In this document: positions 1-5,910 of the stretch, piece after piece
How the letters are laid out: every line of letters begins with the position of its first letter
How positions within the stretch are numbered: the first letter of the stretch is position 1
Program-made: the position numbers and the translations under genes
Source of the DNA: Acetobacteraceae bacterium
Lineage (GTDB): Bacteria > Pseudomonadota > Alphaproteobacteria > Acetobacterales > Acetobacteraceae
Length of the DNA: 5,910 nucleotides
Assembly (NCBI GenBank): GCA_025356735.1
Contig: JANXRT010000399.1
Span: 1 to 5,910, forward strand
Direction: 5' to 3'
Notes under the pieces: generated by a model
The model's database searches: none
What the model was told of the DNA's origin: nothing
Seen by the model: the letters and a program-made list of their open reading frames with translations, nothing else

Positions 1-1559
1 CCAACCCGGGCTTCCGTCGCGGCATCCAGCGCGCTGGTGGCTTCGTCGAGGATCAGGATCGGCGGGTTCTTGAGCAGCGCGCGCGCAATCGCCAGGCGCT
101 GGCGCTGGCCGCCGGACAGCGATGTGCCGCGCTCGCCGACCATGGTGTCGTAGCCTTTCGGCTGGCGCAGGATGAAGTCGTGCGCCTCGGCCTGGCGGCA
201 GGCGCGCTCTAGCTCCTCTTGCGTGGCGTTCGGCTTGCCCATGCAGAGGTTGTCGCGGATCGACCGGTTGAACAGCAGGCTTTCCTGGAAGACGACGCCG
301 ATCGACCGACGCAGGCTGTCGATGCGGACATCCTTGATGTCCTGGCCGTCGATGGTGATGCGCCCGTCCGTCGGATCCCACAGCCGCTGCAGCAGCGCCA
401 TTGCGGTCGATTTGCCGGCGCCGGTCTGGCCGACCAGCGCCACCGTGGTGCCGGGCCGGGCGACGAAGCTCATCGCGGACAGGATCTTCGGCCCGCCCGG
501 ATAGGCGAAGCTCACTTCCTCGAACGCCACCTCGCCCGCCTTCGCCATCAGGTCGGGGGCACCCTGCTTGTTCGGCACGGTGCTGCGCGCGTCCATGACC
601 GCGAAATACTCCTCGATCGAGGGCAGCCGGAAGAACATGCTGGCGACAAACTGGACGGCGGCCTCCATGCGCGAGATCAGCAACGTGGAAAACCCCATGA
701 ACGAGACGATCTCGCCGATCGTTGCCTCGCCATTGACGTGCAGGTAGGTGCCGACGGCGACGATCGTGATCAGCGCCAGCGTGCTCGACCCGCGGGTCAG
801 CACGTTGACCAGCGCCCACCAGTTCAGCACCGGGAACTGGTGCGTCATGACCTGGCGCGCGATGTCGCTGAACAGCCGCGTTTCGGCGGTCAGCCGGGTG
901 AAGGACTGCACCACGATGACGTTGGTCAGCGCGTCCTGCGCCGTGCCGGCCAGGGAAGAATTATAGCGCTCGACCTGCTGCTGGGCGGTGGTGGTGCGCC
1001 GGATCACCAGGGCGGTGCCAGTGACGAAGGTGACCACCAGCAGGATCAGCACCGAGGCCAGCTTCCAGTTGATGAACACGGTTAGCGGTAGCAGCACGAG
1101 GGCGGCGCAGAAGGTGGACAAATGGTCGCGGAAGAAGGTCAGCCAGATGCCGAACAACCCCTCCGACCCGGTGATCATGATCTTGATCAGCCGGCCGGAC
1201 TGGGTGTCGCCATGGAACGACAGCGGCATCGACAGCACGTGCTCGTAGTAGCCGCTCATCGCCTTGAGCCGGTTGCGGTGGGCCAGGCGCTCGGCCTGCA
1301 GCGCCACCGCGACGTTGACGCCGATGCCGGCAACGCCGACCGAGCCCCAAACGCCGAGAATCGTCGCCGCCTGAGACAGTAGCGCGTGGCCTTCCATGTC
1401 CGAGGAGCGCGAAAGCAGCGAGATCATGCGCCCGAACAGCACCGGATCGAGGAACTGCATCGCCGCGACGCCGAGGTTGGCGACGCCGAGCAGGGCCGCC
1501 AGCCGAAGCTCCCGGCCAAGCAGCAGCAACACGCGGCCGTAGGTTCTCAGAAACCGCAT
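1..1559 (-). CDS. ndvA: NdvA/ChvA-like glucan ABC exporter, fused permease and ATPase (3' end missing)
   Basis: This is a half-size ABC exporter of the MsbA-like type, closest by eye to NdvA/ChvA, which exports cyclic beta-1,2-glucan to the periplasm as a homodimer in the inner membrane. 519 residues are visible; the family is about 590, so the last 70 or so, including the H-loop, lie outside the window. The membrane domain covers about residues 18-300, with hydrophobic segments near 20-42, 63-87, 138-162, 165-186, 258-275 and 285-302. The stretches SMPLSFH (110-116), LFGIWL (135-140) and PVLNWWAL resemble NdvA closely. The ATPase domain has Walker A GQTGAGKS (377-384), Q-loop Q425, signature LSGGQ (481-485) and Walker B ILILDE (501-506). 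The ATG at 1559 has GGAG five bases upstream. It lies 63 bases after pdxY in the same direction. No glucan synthase NdvB is in view, so the substrate is inferred; a lipid or other polysaccharide is the main alternative. Confidence 0.88.
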   Translation of the reverse strand, partial: MRFLRTYGRVLLLLGRELRLAALLGVANLGVAAMQFLDPVLFGRMISLLSRSSDMEGHALLSQAATILGVWGSVGVAGIGVNVAVALQAERLAHRNRLKAMSGYYEHVLSMPLSFHGDTQSGRLIKIMITGSEGLFGIWLTFFRDHLSTFCAALVLLPLTVFINWKLASVLILLVVTFVTGTALVIRRTTTAQQQVERYNSSLAGTAQDALTNVIVVQSFTRLTAETRLFSDIARQVMTHQFPVLNWWALVNVLTRGSSTLALITIVAVGTYLHVNGEATIGEIVSFMGFSTLLISRMEAAVQFVASMFFRLPSIEEYFAVMDARSTVPNKQGAPDLMAKAGEVAFEEVSFAYPGGPKILSAMSFVARPGTTVALVGQTGAGKSTAMALLQRLWDPTDGRITIDGQDIKDVRIDSLRRSIGVVFQESLLFNRSIRDNLCMGKPNATQEELERACRQAEAHDFILRQPKGYDTMVGERGTSLSGGQRQRLAIARALLKNPPILILDEATSALDAATEARV

Positions 1560-1564
1560 TTTTT

Positions 1565-1568
1565 CTCC
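1565..1568 (-). promoter_or_regulatory. Ribosome binding site of the NdvA-like exporter
   Basis: On the minus strand GGAG is followed by five A residues and then the ATG at 1559. This is the clearest Shine-Dalgarno site of the window apart from that of the DsbA-like gene. It fixes the exporter start and shows that the gene can be translated independently of pdxY. Confidence 0.6.
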
Positions 1569-1607
1569 GGTTCGACACCCGCAGACTTGTACCTCATCTG
1601 TGGCGGC

Positions 1608-1624
1608 AAAAGGGCAGACGCCCT
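1608..1624 (-). terminator. Small hairpin with T-run at the pdxY stop codon
   Basis: Read on the minus strand, AGGGC, loop GTCT, GCCCT is a perfect five-base-pair stem with a four-base loop. It runs into a stretch of four T, the first of which belongs to the stem. The stem begins inside the TAG stop codon of pdxY. It has the layout of a weak rho-independent terminator or attenuator between pdxY and the exporter, but the stem and T-run are both short, so full termination is doubtful. Confidence 0.3.
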
Positions 1625-2483
1625 AGATTCTGCGGGAGGTGAACATTATCGCCGGATGGATGAACTCGTTCTGCGCCGCCACCATCGCGATCTCGCGCGC
1701 GCCGGATGCGGCGGTATGCGACAGCACGCCGAACACCGAGGAGCCGGCCATCTCCAGCGCCGCGGCGGCGGCACCGAGGCGCCGGCGATGGAACAGGAAC
1801 AGAGCGGCGATCATGTCGCCGGCGCCGTTGACGTGGATTGCCAGGCGCGGCGTGCGCAGCAGATGAAATGCGCCGTCCTCGGCGGCGAGCAGATCGACAT
1901 GGCCGTCGGGCGTGTCCGCCGTCACCAGGCTGGTCAGCAGCACGATGCGCGGGCCGCCGGCGCGCATCCTCGCCTGTAGTTGGGCGATGGCCTGGCGGGC
2001 GTTTTCCATGGTGTCGCAGGCGATCCCGGTCAGCCGCTCCAGCTCGAACCGGTTGGGTGTCGCGATGTCGGCCTGAGGCAGGGCAAGGTCGCGGATCAGC
2101 TCCTCGATGCCGGGGCGGACATACAGCCCGGTATCGTCGTCGCCGAGCACCGGGTCGCAGCAATACAGCGCGTCCGGATTTTTGGCCCGCACCAGCGCCA
2201 CGGCGTCGAGGATCGCGGCACCAATGCCAGCATCGCCCATGTAGCCTGAAAGCACCGCGTCGCACCCGCCGAGCATATCTAGAGAGTCAATTCCGGCGAT
2301 CAGGCGGCGGACGCTGTCGCCCGAGAACACATCGCCGGTCCAGCCGCCATAGCCGGTGTGGTTGGAGAACTGCACGGTATGGATCGCCCAAACCTCGGCC
2401 CCCAGCCGCTGCAGAGGGAACATCGCGGCGGCGTTGCCGACATGGCCGTAGGCGACCCAAGACTGCACGGAAAGGATGTTCAT
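1623..2483 (-). CDS. pdxY: Pyridoxal kinase PdxY
   Basis: This kinase phosphorylates pyridoxal to pyridoxal 5'-phosphate with ATP in the vitamin B6 salvage pathway, in the cytoplasm. The 286 residues match the PdxY length and give a full-length ribokinase-fold protein. The N-terminal SVQSWVAYGHVGN (5-17) and TVQFSNHTGYGGWTG (36-50) are the typical substrate-binding stretches of PdxY. AVLSGYMGD (76-84), CDPVLGD (109-115) and TPNRFELERL (142-151) follow in the usual order. The anion-hole motif is GAGD (220-223), with D223 as the expected catalytic base; E. coli PdxY has GVGD and PdxK has GTGD. The ATG at 2483 lies nine bases after the radical SAM stop codon, and a GGTGA overlapping that stop (2493-2497) can serve as ribosome binding site, which suggests translational coupling. 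The gene ends with TAG at 1623-1625. PdxK is the only serious alternative and fits less well. Confidence 0.93.
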   Translation of the reverse strand: MNILSVQSWVAYGHVGNAAAMFPLQRLGAEVWAIHTVQFSNHTGYGGWTGDVFSGDSVRRLIAGIDSLDMLGGCDAVLSGYMGDAGIGAAILDAVALVRAKNPDALYCCDPVLGDDDTGLYVRPGIEELIRDLALPQADIATPNRFELERLTGIACDTMENARQAIAQLQARMRAGGPRIVLLTSLVTADTPDGHVDLLAAEDGAFHLLRTPRLAIHVNGAGDMIAALFLFHRRRLGAAAAALEMAGSSVFGVLSHTAASGAREIAMVAAQNEFIHPAIMFTSRRI

Positions 2484-2492
2484 GGCAGGCGA

Positions 2493-3443
2493 TCACCCGC
2501 GCGAGCAGGCGGCTCCGCCCAAGACGCAGAATTTCGAGCAATGCGGGTGGTTGAGCGCCACGCTGCCGGCCGCATCGCGGAGCGTCGAACCGAGGTCGAA
2601 AGCCGGTTCGTAGGGCAGCAGGGTGCAGGCGACGACGCTGGGTTCGGCGTCGCGGCGGCGGACCACCATCCTGGACGACGCGCACATCATCTCGGCAGGC
2701 GATTTATGGAGGATGCCCCAGCAGGCCTCGGTGATCTCCGGCACATCGACGGAAACATCCATCTCCGGAAATAGCATCAGCCTTTCCGTGTCGTCGGCGT
2801 CGATCGGCACGTTCAACGACGCGAACAGCTTTCGAAAGCCCTGGCGGATGGCGGCCTCGGACTCGTCGGAGAAACGCCTCCCGGCAACGTGGACATCGAA
2901 GCCTTCGGCCGCGAGCCAGGCGAGACCGTCCATGGTCGGTGCCCAGCTACGCGCGCCGCGCTCCTGCTCGTGCACCGCGGGGCTGTAATGGTCGACCGAC
3001 ACCCGAATGGTCAACACCGGGCCGAAGCGAAGCAGCCGGCGTAGCTTTTCCCGCACGCGACGCATCGGGCGCATGGCGTTGGTCAGCACCATGGCGCGCA
3101 AGCCGCGCCCCAAAACCAGGTCCAGCATGTCGAGGAATTGCGGGTTCATGAACGGCTCGCCGCCCGTGAAGCCGATTGTCCGGGTGCCAAGCTTTTCGCG
3201 CGTGATCTCGTCCAGGTACTTCTCCACATCGGCGAGGTGGAGATAAGCCAGCCGGTCGTTGCGCGGCGAGGACTCGATGTAGCAGTTTCGACAAGTCAGG
3301 TTGCACAGGGTGCCGGTGTTGAACCACAGCGTGTCGAGCGCGCCCAGGGCCACCGTGGCGCGCCGCTCGCCGGCGGCGGTGATCGCCGGGTCGCGGAATT
3401 TTTCCGCCATCCCGCGGGACTGGCGCTCGATCGTTCCCGACAT
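2493..3443 (-). CDS. Radical SAM protein of unknown function with cysteine-rich C-terminus
   Basis: This is a 316-residue radical SAM enzyme of the broad MoaA/NifB/PqqE group. CNLTCRNC (47-54) is the CxxxCxxC motif that binds the catalytic [4Fe-4S] cluster, and TGGEP (93-97) is the SAM-binding motif. Residues 36-160 read as the core barrel, with TNAMRP (121-126) and IRVSVDH (146-152) as typical strand ends. The C-terminal part has six more cysteines (C241, C254, C273, C302, C306, C313), arranged like a SPASM/twitch-type region that could hold an auxiliary Fe-S cluster. I cannot name the reaction; similar unnamed proteins seem common in alphaproteobacteria, but that is from memory. It starts eight bases after the DsbA-like gene and ends nine before pdxY, so it is in an operon with both. 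No Shine-Dalgarno is visible before the ATG at 3443, and a second ATG (3410, residue 12) could be the true start. No leader peptide for a RiPP is in view. Confidence 0.85.
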   Translation of the reverse strand: MSGTIERQSRGMAEKFRDPAITAAGERRATVALGALDTLWFNTGTLCNLTCRNCYIESSPRNDRLAYLHLADVEKYLDEITREKLGTRTIGFTGGEPFMNPQFLDMLDLVLGRGLRAMVLTNAMRPMRRVREKLRRLLRFGPVLTIRVSVDHYSPAVHEQERGARSWAPTMDGLAWLAAEGFDVHVAGRRFSDESEAAIRQGFRKLFASLNVPIDADDTERLMLFPEMDVSVDVPEITEACWGILHKSPAEMMCASSRMVVRRRDAEPSVVACTLLPYEPAFDLGSTLRDAAGSVALNHPHCSKFCVLGGAACSRG

Positions 3444-3451
3444 TGCGAGGG

Positions 3452-4168
3452 TCAGGCCGCGCGGGCGCGCAGCAGGTGGTGGGCGCGCCGGAATGCCTCC
3501 GCCATCTGTTCGGGCGGCAACGCGCCGGAAAACAGGCCGTTGCCGTCGAGGAAGAACGAGGGCACGCCGTTGACGCCGGCCTCGCGTGCCACGGTGTCGG
3601 CCGCCAGCACCGGCTCCCGCGCGTCGCCGCTGGCGAGGAAGGCCACAATGGCGTCGCGGTCGAGCCCGCGGGCCGCCGCGGCGTCGGCCAGCACCGCATG
3701 CTCGCCGATGTCCTTTCCATCGATGAAGTAGGCCTGGAACAGCGTCTCCATGAGCTCGTTCTGCAGGCCGGCGCGGGTTTGCGGCTCCAGATGGCCGGCG
3801 AGCAGCACCAGCCGGTGGGCGTCCACCGTGTTGGGCGTCCGGGTCGAGCGTTCGAGATGGAACTGCAGGCCGGCGGCGACCGCCGCATCGGTGATGCGGG
3901 CATCGAGCGCGCGTGACTTCTCGAGGCTGCCAAACTTGGCGGTGCGGTATTCCTGCCGGTTGGCGCCGCCGGCCGGCATGTCCGGGTTAAGCTGGAACGG
4001 CGCCCAATGGACCGAGAACGCCAGCCCCTCGGCGGCCAGCAGTGCCAGCGCCCGCTCCAACTGGCGCTTGCCGATGTAGCACCACGGGCAGATCACGTCC
4101 GACACGATGTCGATGCGCGGCAGCCCATCCGTTGACGTTTGTTCGATCTCCGGCAGCTGGTCATTCAT
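3452..4168 (-). CDS. DsbA family thiol oxidoreductase, FrnE / 2-hydroxychromene-2-carboxylate isomerase type
   Basis: This is a thioredoxin-fold protein with the DsbA-type helical insertion. The 238 residues fit the FrnE family of cytoplasmic disulfide oxidoreductases and are often labelled 2-hydroxychromene-2-carboxylate isomerase. The active-site motif is CPWC (27-30), within DVICPWCYIGKRQLERAL. GVPSFF (201-206) holds the cis-proline P203 that faces the active site. WAPFQLNPDMP and GGANRQEY follow the usual FrnE order. The N-terminus is polar with no signal peptide, so it should act in the cytoplasm. I chose the ATG at 4168 because it has AAGGA eight bases upstream. An ATG at 4267 in the same frame would add 33 residues without likeness to the family and from non-coding-looking sequence. 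It is the first gene of a tight operon; the radical SAM gene starts eight bases after its stop. The substrate is unknown. Retention of both active-site cysteines favours redox activity over a true chromene isomerase. Confidence 0.88.
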   Translation of the reverse strand: MNDQLPEIEQTSTDGLPRIDIVSDVICPWCYIGKRQLERALALLAAEGLAFSVHWAPFQLNPDMPAGGANRQEYRTAKFGSLEKSRALDARITDAAVAAGLQFHLERSTRTPNTVDAHRLVLLAGHLEPQTRAGLQNELMETLFQAYFIDGKDIGEHAVLADAAAARGLDRDAIVAFLASGDAREPVLAADTVAREAGVNGVPSFFLDGNGLFSGALPPEQMAEAFRRAHHLLRARAA

Positions 4169-4371
4169 GGGTCGGTTCCTTTCCGTTGCCTCCGATATGG
4201 ACCGCACGGCAGCTTGGGGCCAGATTTTTAGCTTTGTTCCATGGCAACCACCAGCCGTCAGTAACATAGATTTGATGAACGGTTATGCAGATAAATCCGG
4301 TCCGCACTCTAGACAGTTGTATTTGAAAGAAACAGGTTCAAAAGAACAAATCACGATCGAGTTTATTTCTC
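4169..4371. other. AT-rich divergent intergenic region between the DsbA-like operon and the helicase
   Basis: About 200 bases separate the two divergent transcription units, so promoters for both should lie here. Part of it is clearly poorer in G+C than the genes (23 of 60 bases are G or C in 4301-4360). I find no convincing -35/-10 pair on either strand. The best plus-strand guess, TTGAAA (4323-4328) with ACAAAT (4346-4351), is weak in its -10 box. There is no tRNA, long inverted repeat or transposon end. The plus frame starting at the ATG at 4275 is open through this region and may be the shifted N-terminus of the helicase. Confidence 0.5.
4177..4181 (-). promoter_or_regulatory. Ribosome binding site of the DsbA-like gene
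   Basis: The minus strand reads AAGGA with an eight-base spacer to the ATG at 4168. It supports this start over the upstream ATG at 4267. Confidence 0.6.
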
Positions 4372-5910
4372 CTGACGGTTCGAAACCTCCGCTCCCATCA
4401 GCGTCGCCTGGCCAACGTTATCGACGCGATCGCGACGCACCGGACCGAGGCGCGCGACGTGCTCGCGGCAGTGACTCCGGGCGGCGGCAAGTCGCTGCTG
4501 CCAGTGCTGGCGGCTGCCCGGCTGATGGCGGCCGGGATGATCGACCGGGTATGCTGGGTGGTGCCGCGTGACAGCCTTCGCCTGCAGGCGGAGGAAGCCT
4601 TCGCCGATCCGACTTGGCGTGCGGCGCTCGGCCATGCGGTGTCGGTCCGCGCCGCCGACAACTCGCCCGATCCGAGCCGCGGCCTGGGTGGCTACATCAC
4701 CACCTACCAGGGCGTCGCCGCGGCGCCCGACCTGCACCTCGCCGAGTTCCGCCGCCATCGCACCCTGCTGGTGGTGGACGAGGTGCATCACCTTCCCGCA
4801 CTGGCCGAGACCGACCCCGACACGTCGAAAAACGCCGAGATTGTCGAGGATCCGGCCAGCGCCTGGTCGCGCGCCATCCTGCCGCTGCTGGAATGCGCCA
4901 CCGTCCGGCTGCTGCTGTCGGGCACTCTGGAACGGGCGGACGGCAAGGGCATCCTGTGGCTGCCGTACCGCGAAGGGCCGCGGGCGCGGACGAGGGAGGT
5001 GGCGCTCGACGCGCCGGGCTGGGCGGTGATCGGCTACTCCCGCGCCCAGGCGCTGGCAGAGCGCGCCGTGCTTCCGGTGACCTTTGGCGCACTCGATGGC
5101 GAGGCGAAGTGGCGTGAGCCGGATGGGCTGGAAGTCGGGCCGCACCGGCTCGGCGGCGGCTGGCCAACCGAGACCACGCGCCCCGCGCTGTTCACCGCGC
5201 TGCGCACCGGCTTCGCAGAGGCGCTGCTGCTGGAAGCGTTTTTGGCCATTCGAAAGCTGCGCGCCGAGCGCCGGCGGCGACAGGGGTTGTTGCCGGACCA
5301 GCCGGCCCGTGGATTGGGCAAGCTGCTGGTGGTGGCGCCGGACCAGGCTACCGCCCGCCACTATCTCGGCGTCGTCCGCGGCTGGATCCCGACCGGCCAC
5401 GAGCATGAGGTGGCGCAGCTCGCGACCTCCGACGCGCCGCGCGCGCATGAGATCCTGGCCGCCTTCCGGCTGCGGCCGCAGCCCTCGATCCTGGTCACCG
5501 TCGCGATGGCCTATGAGGGGCTCGACGCGCCCGAGGTCGCCGTGGTGGCGGCGCTGACCCATATACGCTGCCGGCCGTGGCTGGAGCAGATGGTGGCCCG
5601 CGCGACCCGGGTCGATCCGCATGGCGGCCCGTACGAGAGTCAGCGCGCGCTGGTGTTCCACCCCGACGACCCGCTGTTCGCCACGGTGCGCCGGCGGCTG
5701 GAGACCGAGCAGGGCACGCATGCCCACGCGCCGAAGGTGAAACGCCAGGGCACGTTGCCTATCTGGCTGACTCTGGACACCGAGAAGGATGACGGCATCG
5801 TGCCATTGGAAAGCAACGCGCTCGCGCTGCGCTACGACACGCTGGCGCCCGGCCCCGACCTGGCCCGCTGGCGCCCCGAGCGCGAGGAAGCGCAAAGCGA
5901 ACTGCTGGAG
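4372..5910 (+). CDS. DEAD/DEAH box helicase-like SF2 ATPase (3' end missing, start uncertain)
   Basis: This is a superfamily 2 helicase or translocase, which would use ATP to move along or unwind nucleic acid in the cytoplasm. From 4372 there are 513 codons without a stop, and the gene continues past the window. In order: LRSHQRRL (4387-4410) resembles the N-terminal Q-tip helix; motif I is TPGGGKS (4474-4494); motif Ia lies near CWVVPRDSLRLQAEEAF; TTYQG (4699-4713) is motif Ib-like; motif II is DEVH (4777-4788); motif III is SGT (4918-4926). Motif V is near VTVAMAYEGLD (5500 onwards), and motif VI is QMVARATRVD (5587-5616), with A in place of the common G. Both RecA lobes are therefore present. 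The start is unclear: this frame is open only from 4327, and no ATG, GTG or TTG comes before the GTG at 4459, which would remove the N-terminal helix. The CTG at 4372 is a placeholder. A frameshift from the ATG at 4275 is the other option. Similar helicases are known to me mainly from accessory regions, but nothing here proves transfer. Confidence 0.8.
   Translation, partial: MTVRNLRSHQRRLANVIDAIATHRTEARDVLAAVTPGGGKSLLPVLAAARLMAAGMIDRVCWVVPRDSLRLQAEEAFADPTWRAALGHAVSVRAADNSPDPSRGLGGYITTYQGVAAAPDLHLAEFRRHRTLLVVDEVHHLPALAETDPDTSKNAEIVEDPASAWSRAILPLLECATVRLLLSGTLERADGKGILWLPYREGPRARTREVALDAPGWAVIGYSRAQALAERAVLPVTFGALDGEAKWREPDGLEVGPHRLGGGWPTETTRPALFTALRTGFAEALLLEAFLAIRKLRAERRRRQGLLPDQPARGLGKLLVVAPDQATARHYLGVVRGWIPTGHEHEVAQLATSDAPRAHEILAAFRLRPQPSILVTVAMAYEGLDAPEVAVVAALTHIRCRPWLEQMVARATRVDPHGGPYESQRALVFHPDDPLFATVRRRLETEQGTHAHAPKVKRQGTLPIWLTLDTEKDDGIVPLESNALALRYDTLAPGPDLARWRPEREEAQSELLE

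Noticed and set aside
219..1085. Open frame of 288 codons on the plus strand opposite the ABC exporter
   Set aside because: The composition is shadow-like (rich in R, H, D, Q, G) and it lies wholly antisense to an exporter with intact Walker A, signature and Walker B motifs.
1..4168. RiPP (modified peptide) cluster made of radical SAM enzyme, thioredoxin-fold protein and ABC exporter
   Set aside because: No precursor peptide gene fits in the short gaps (8, 9 and 63 bases), the exporter has no peptidase domain and looks like a glucan exporter, and pdxY has no usual role in such clusters.
4169..4267. N-terminal extension of the DsbA-like protein from an ATG at 4267
   Set aside because: The extra 33 residues do not look like the family or a signal peptide, and the ATG at 4168 has a good Shine-Dalgarno site.
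4261..4300. Partial inverted similarity around GTAAC and GGTTATG as an operator or attachment site
   Set aside because: The matching arms are only about four bases and imperfect, which is expected by chance.
4363..5895. Long open frame of 510 codons on the minus strand opposite the helicase
   Set aside because: Its product is full of R, H, Q and G with no recognisable motif, as expected for the antisense of a GC-rich gene. The plus-strand frame carries all helicase motifs in order.

Overview
The window is about two thirds G+C in its coding parts, with G/C at most third codon positions. It comes from a GC-rich proteobacterium, most likely an alphaproteobacterium. The main reason is the exporter at the left edge, which looks like the NdvA/ChvA cyclic glucan exporters typical of that class. 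The exact order (Rhodospirillales/Acetobacteraceae-like or Rhizobiales-like) cannot be fixed from the sequence alone.

Four genes lie on the minus strand and read from about 4168 leftwards off the window. In order of transcription they are a cytoplasmic DsbA/FrnE-type thioredoxin-fold oxidoreductase (3452-4168), a radical SAM protein with extra C-terminal cysteines (2493-3443), a pyridoxal kinase PdxY (1623-2483), and an NdvA-like ABC exporter cut by the left edge (1-1559). The first three are separated by only 8 and 9 bases and very probably form one operon. The exporter follows after 63 bases, has its own good ribosome binding site, and is preceded by a small hairpin with a T-run, so it may be only partly coupled to the others.

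On the plus strand, running off the right edge, is a superfamily 2 DEAD/DEAH helicase-like ATPase (about 4372-5910). An AT-rich divergent intergenic region of about 200 bases separates it from the minus-strand genes. The helicase frame has no ATG, GTG or TTG in its conserved N-terminal part. A neighbouring frame that does have an ATG (4275) stays open up to the start of the conserved part, so a one-base frameshift near 4383 or a CTG start must be considered.

The radical SAM protein is the least understood gene. It does not match a radical SAM enzyme of known reaction that I can name, and it sits between a thiol oxidoreductase and a vitamin B6 kinase. The likely themes are redox/cofactor metabolism in the minus operon, envelope glucan export at the left edge, and nucleic-acid handling at the right. 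I see no RNA genes, CRISPR array, insertion sequence or large repeat. The window does not show a clearly recognisable new system. The best candidates for a second look are the orphan radical SAM gene in its operon and the helicase start.
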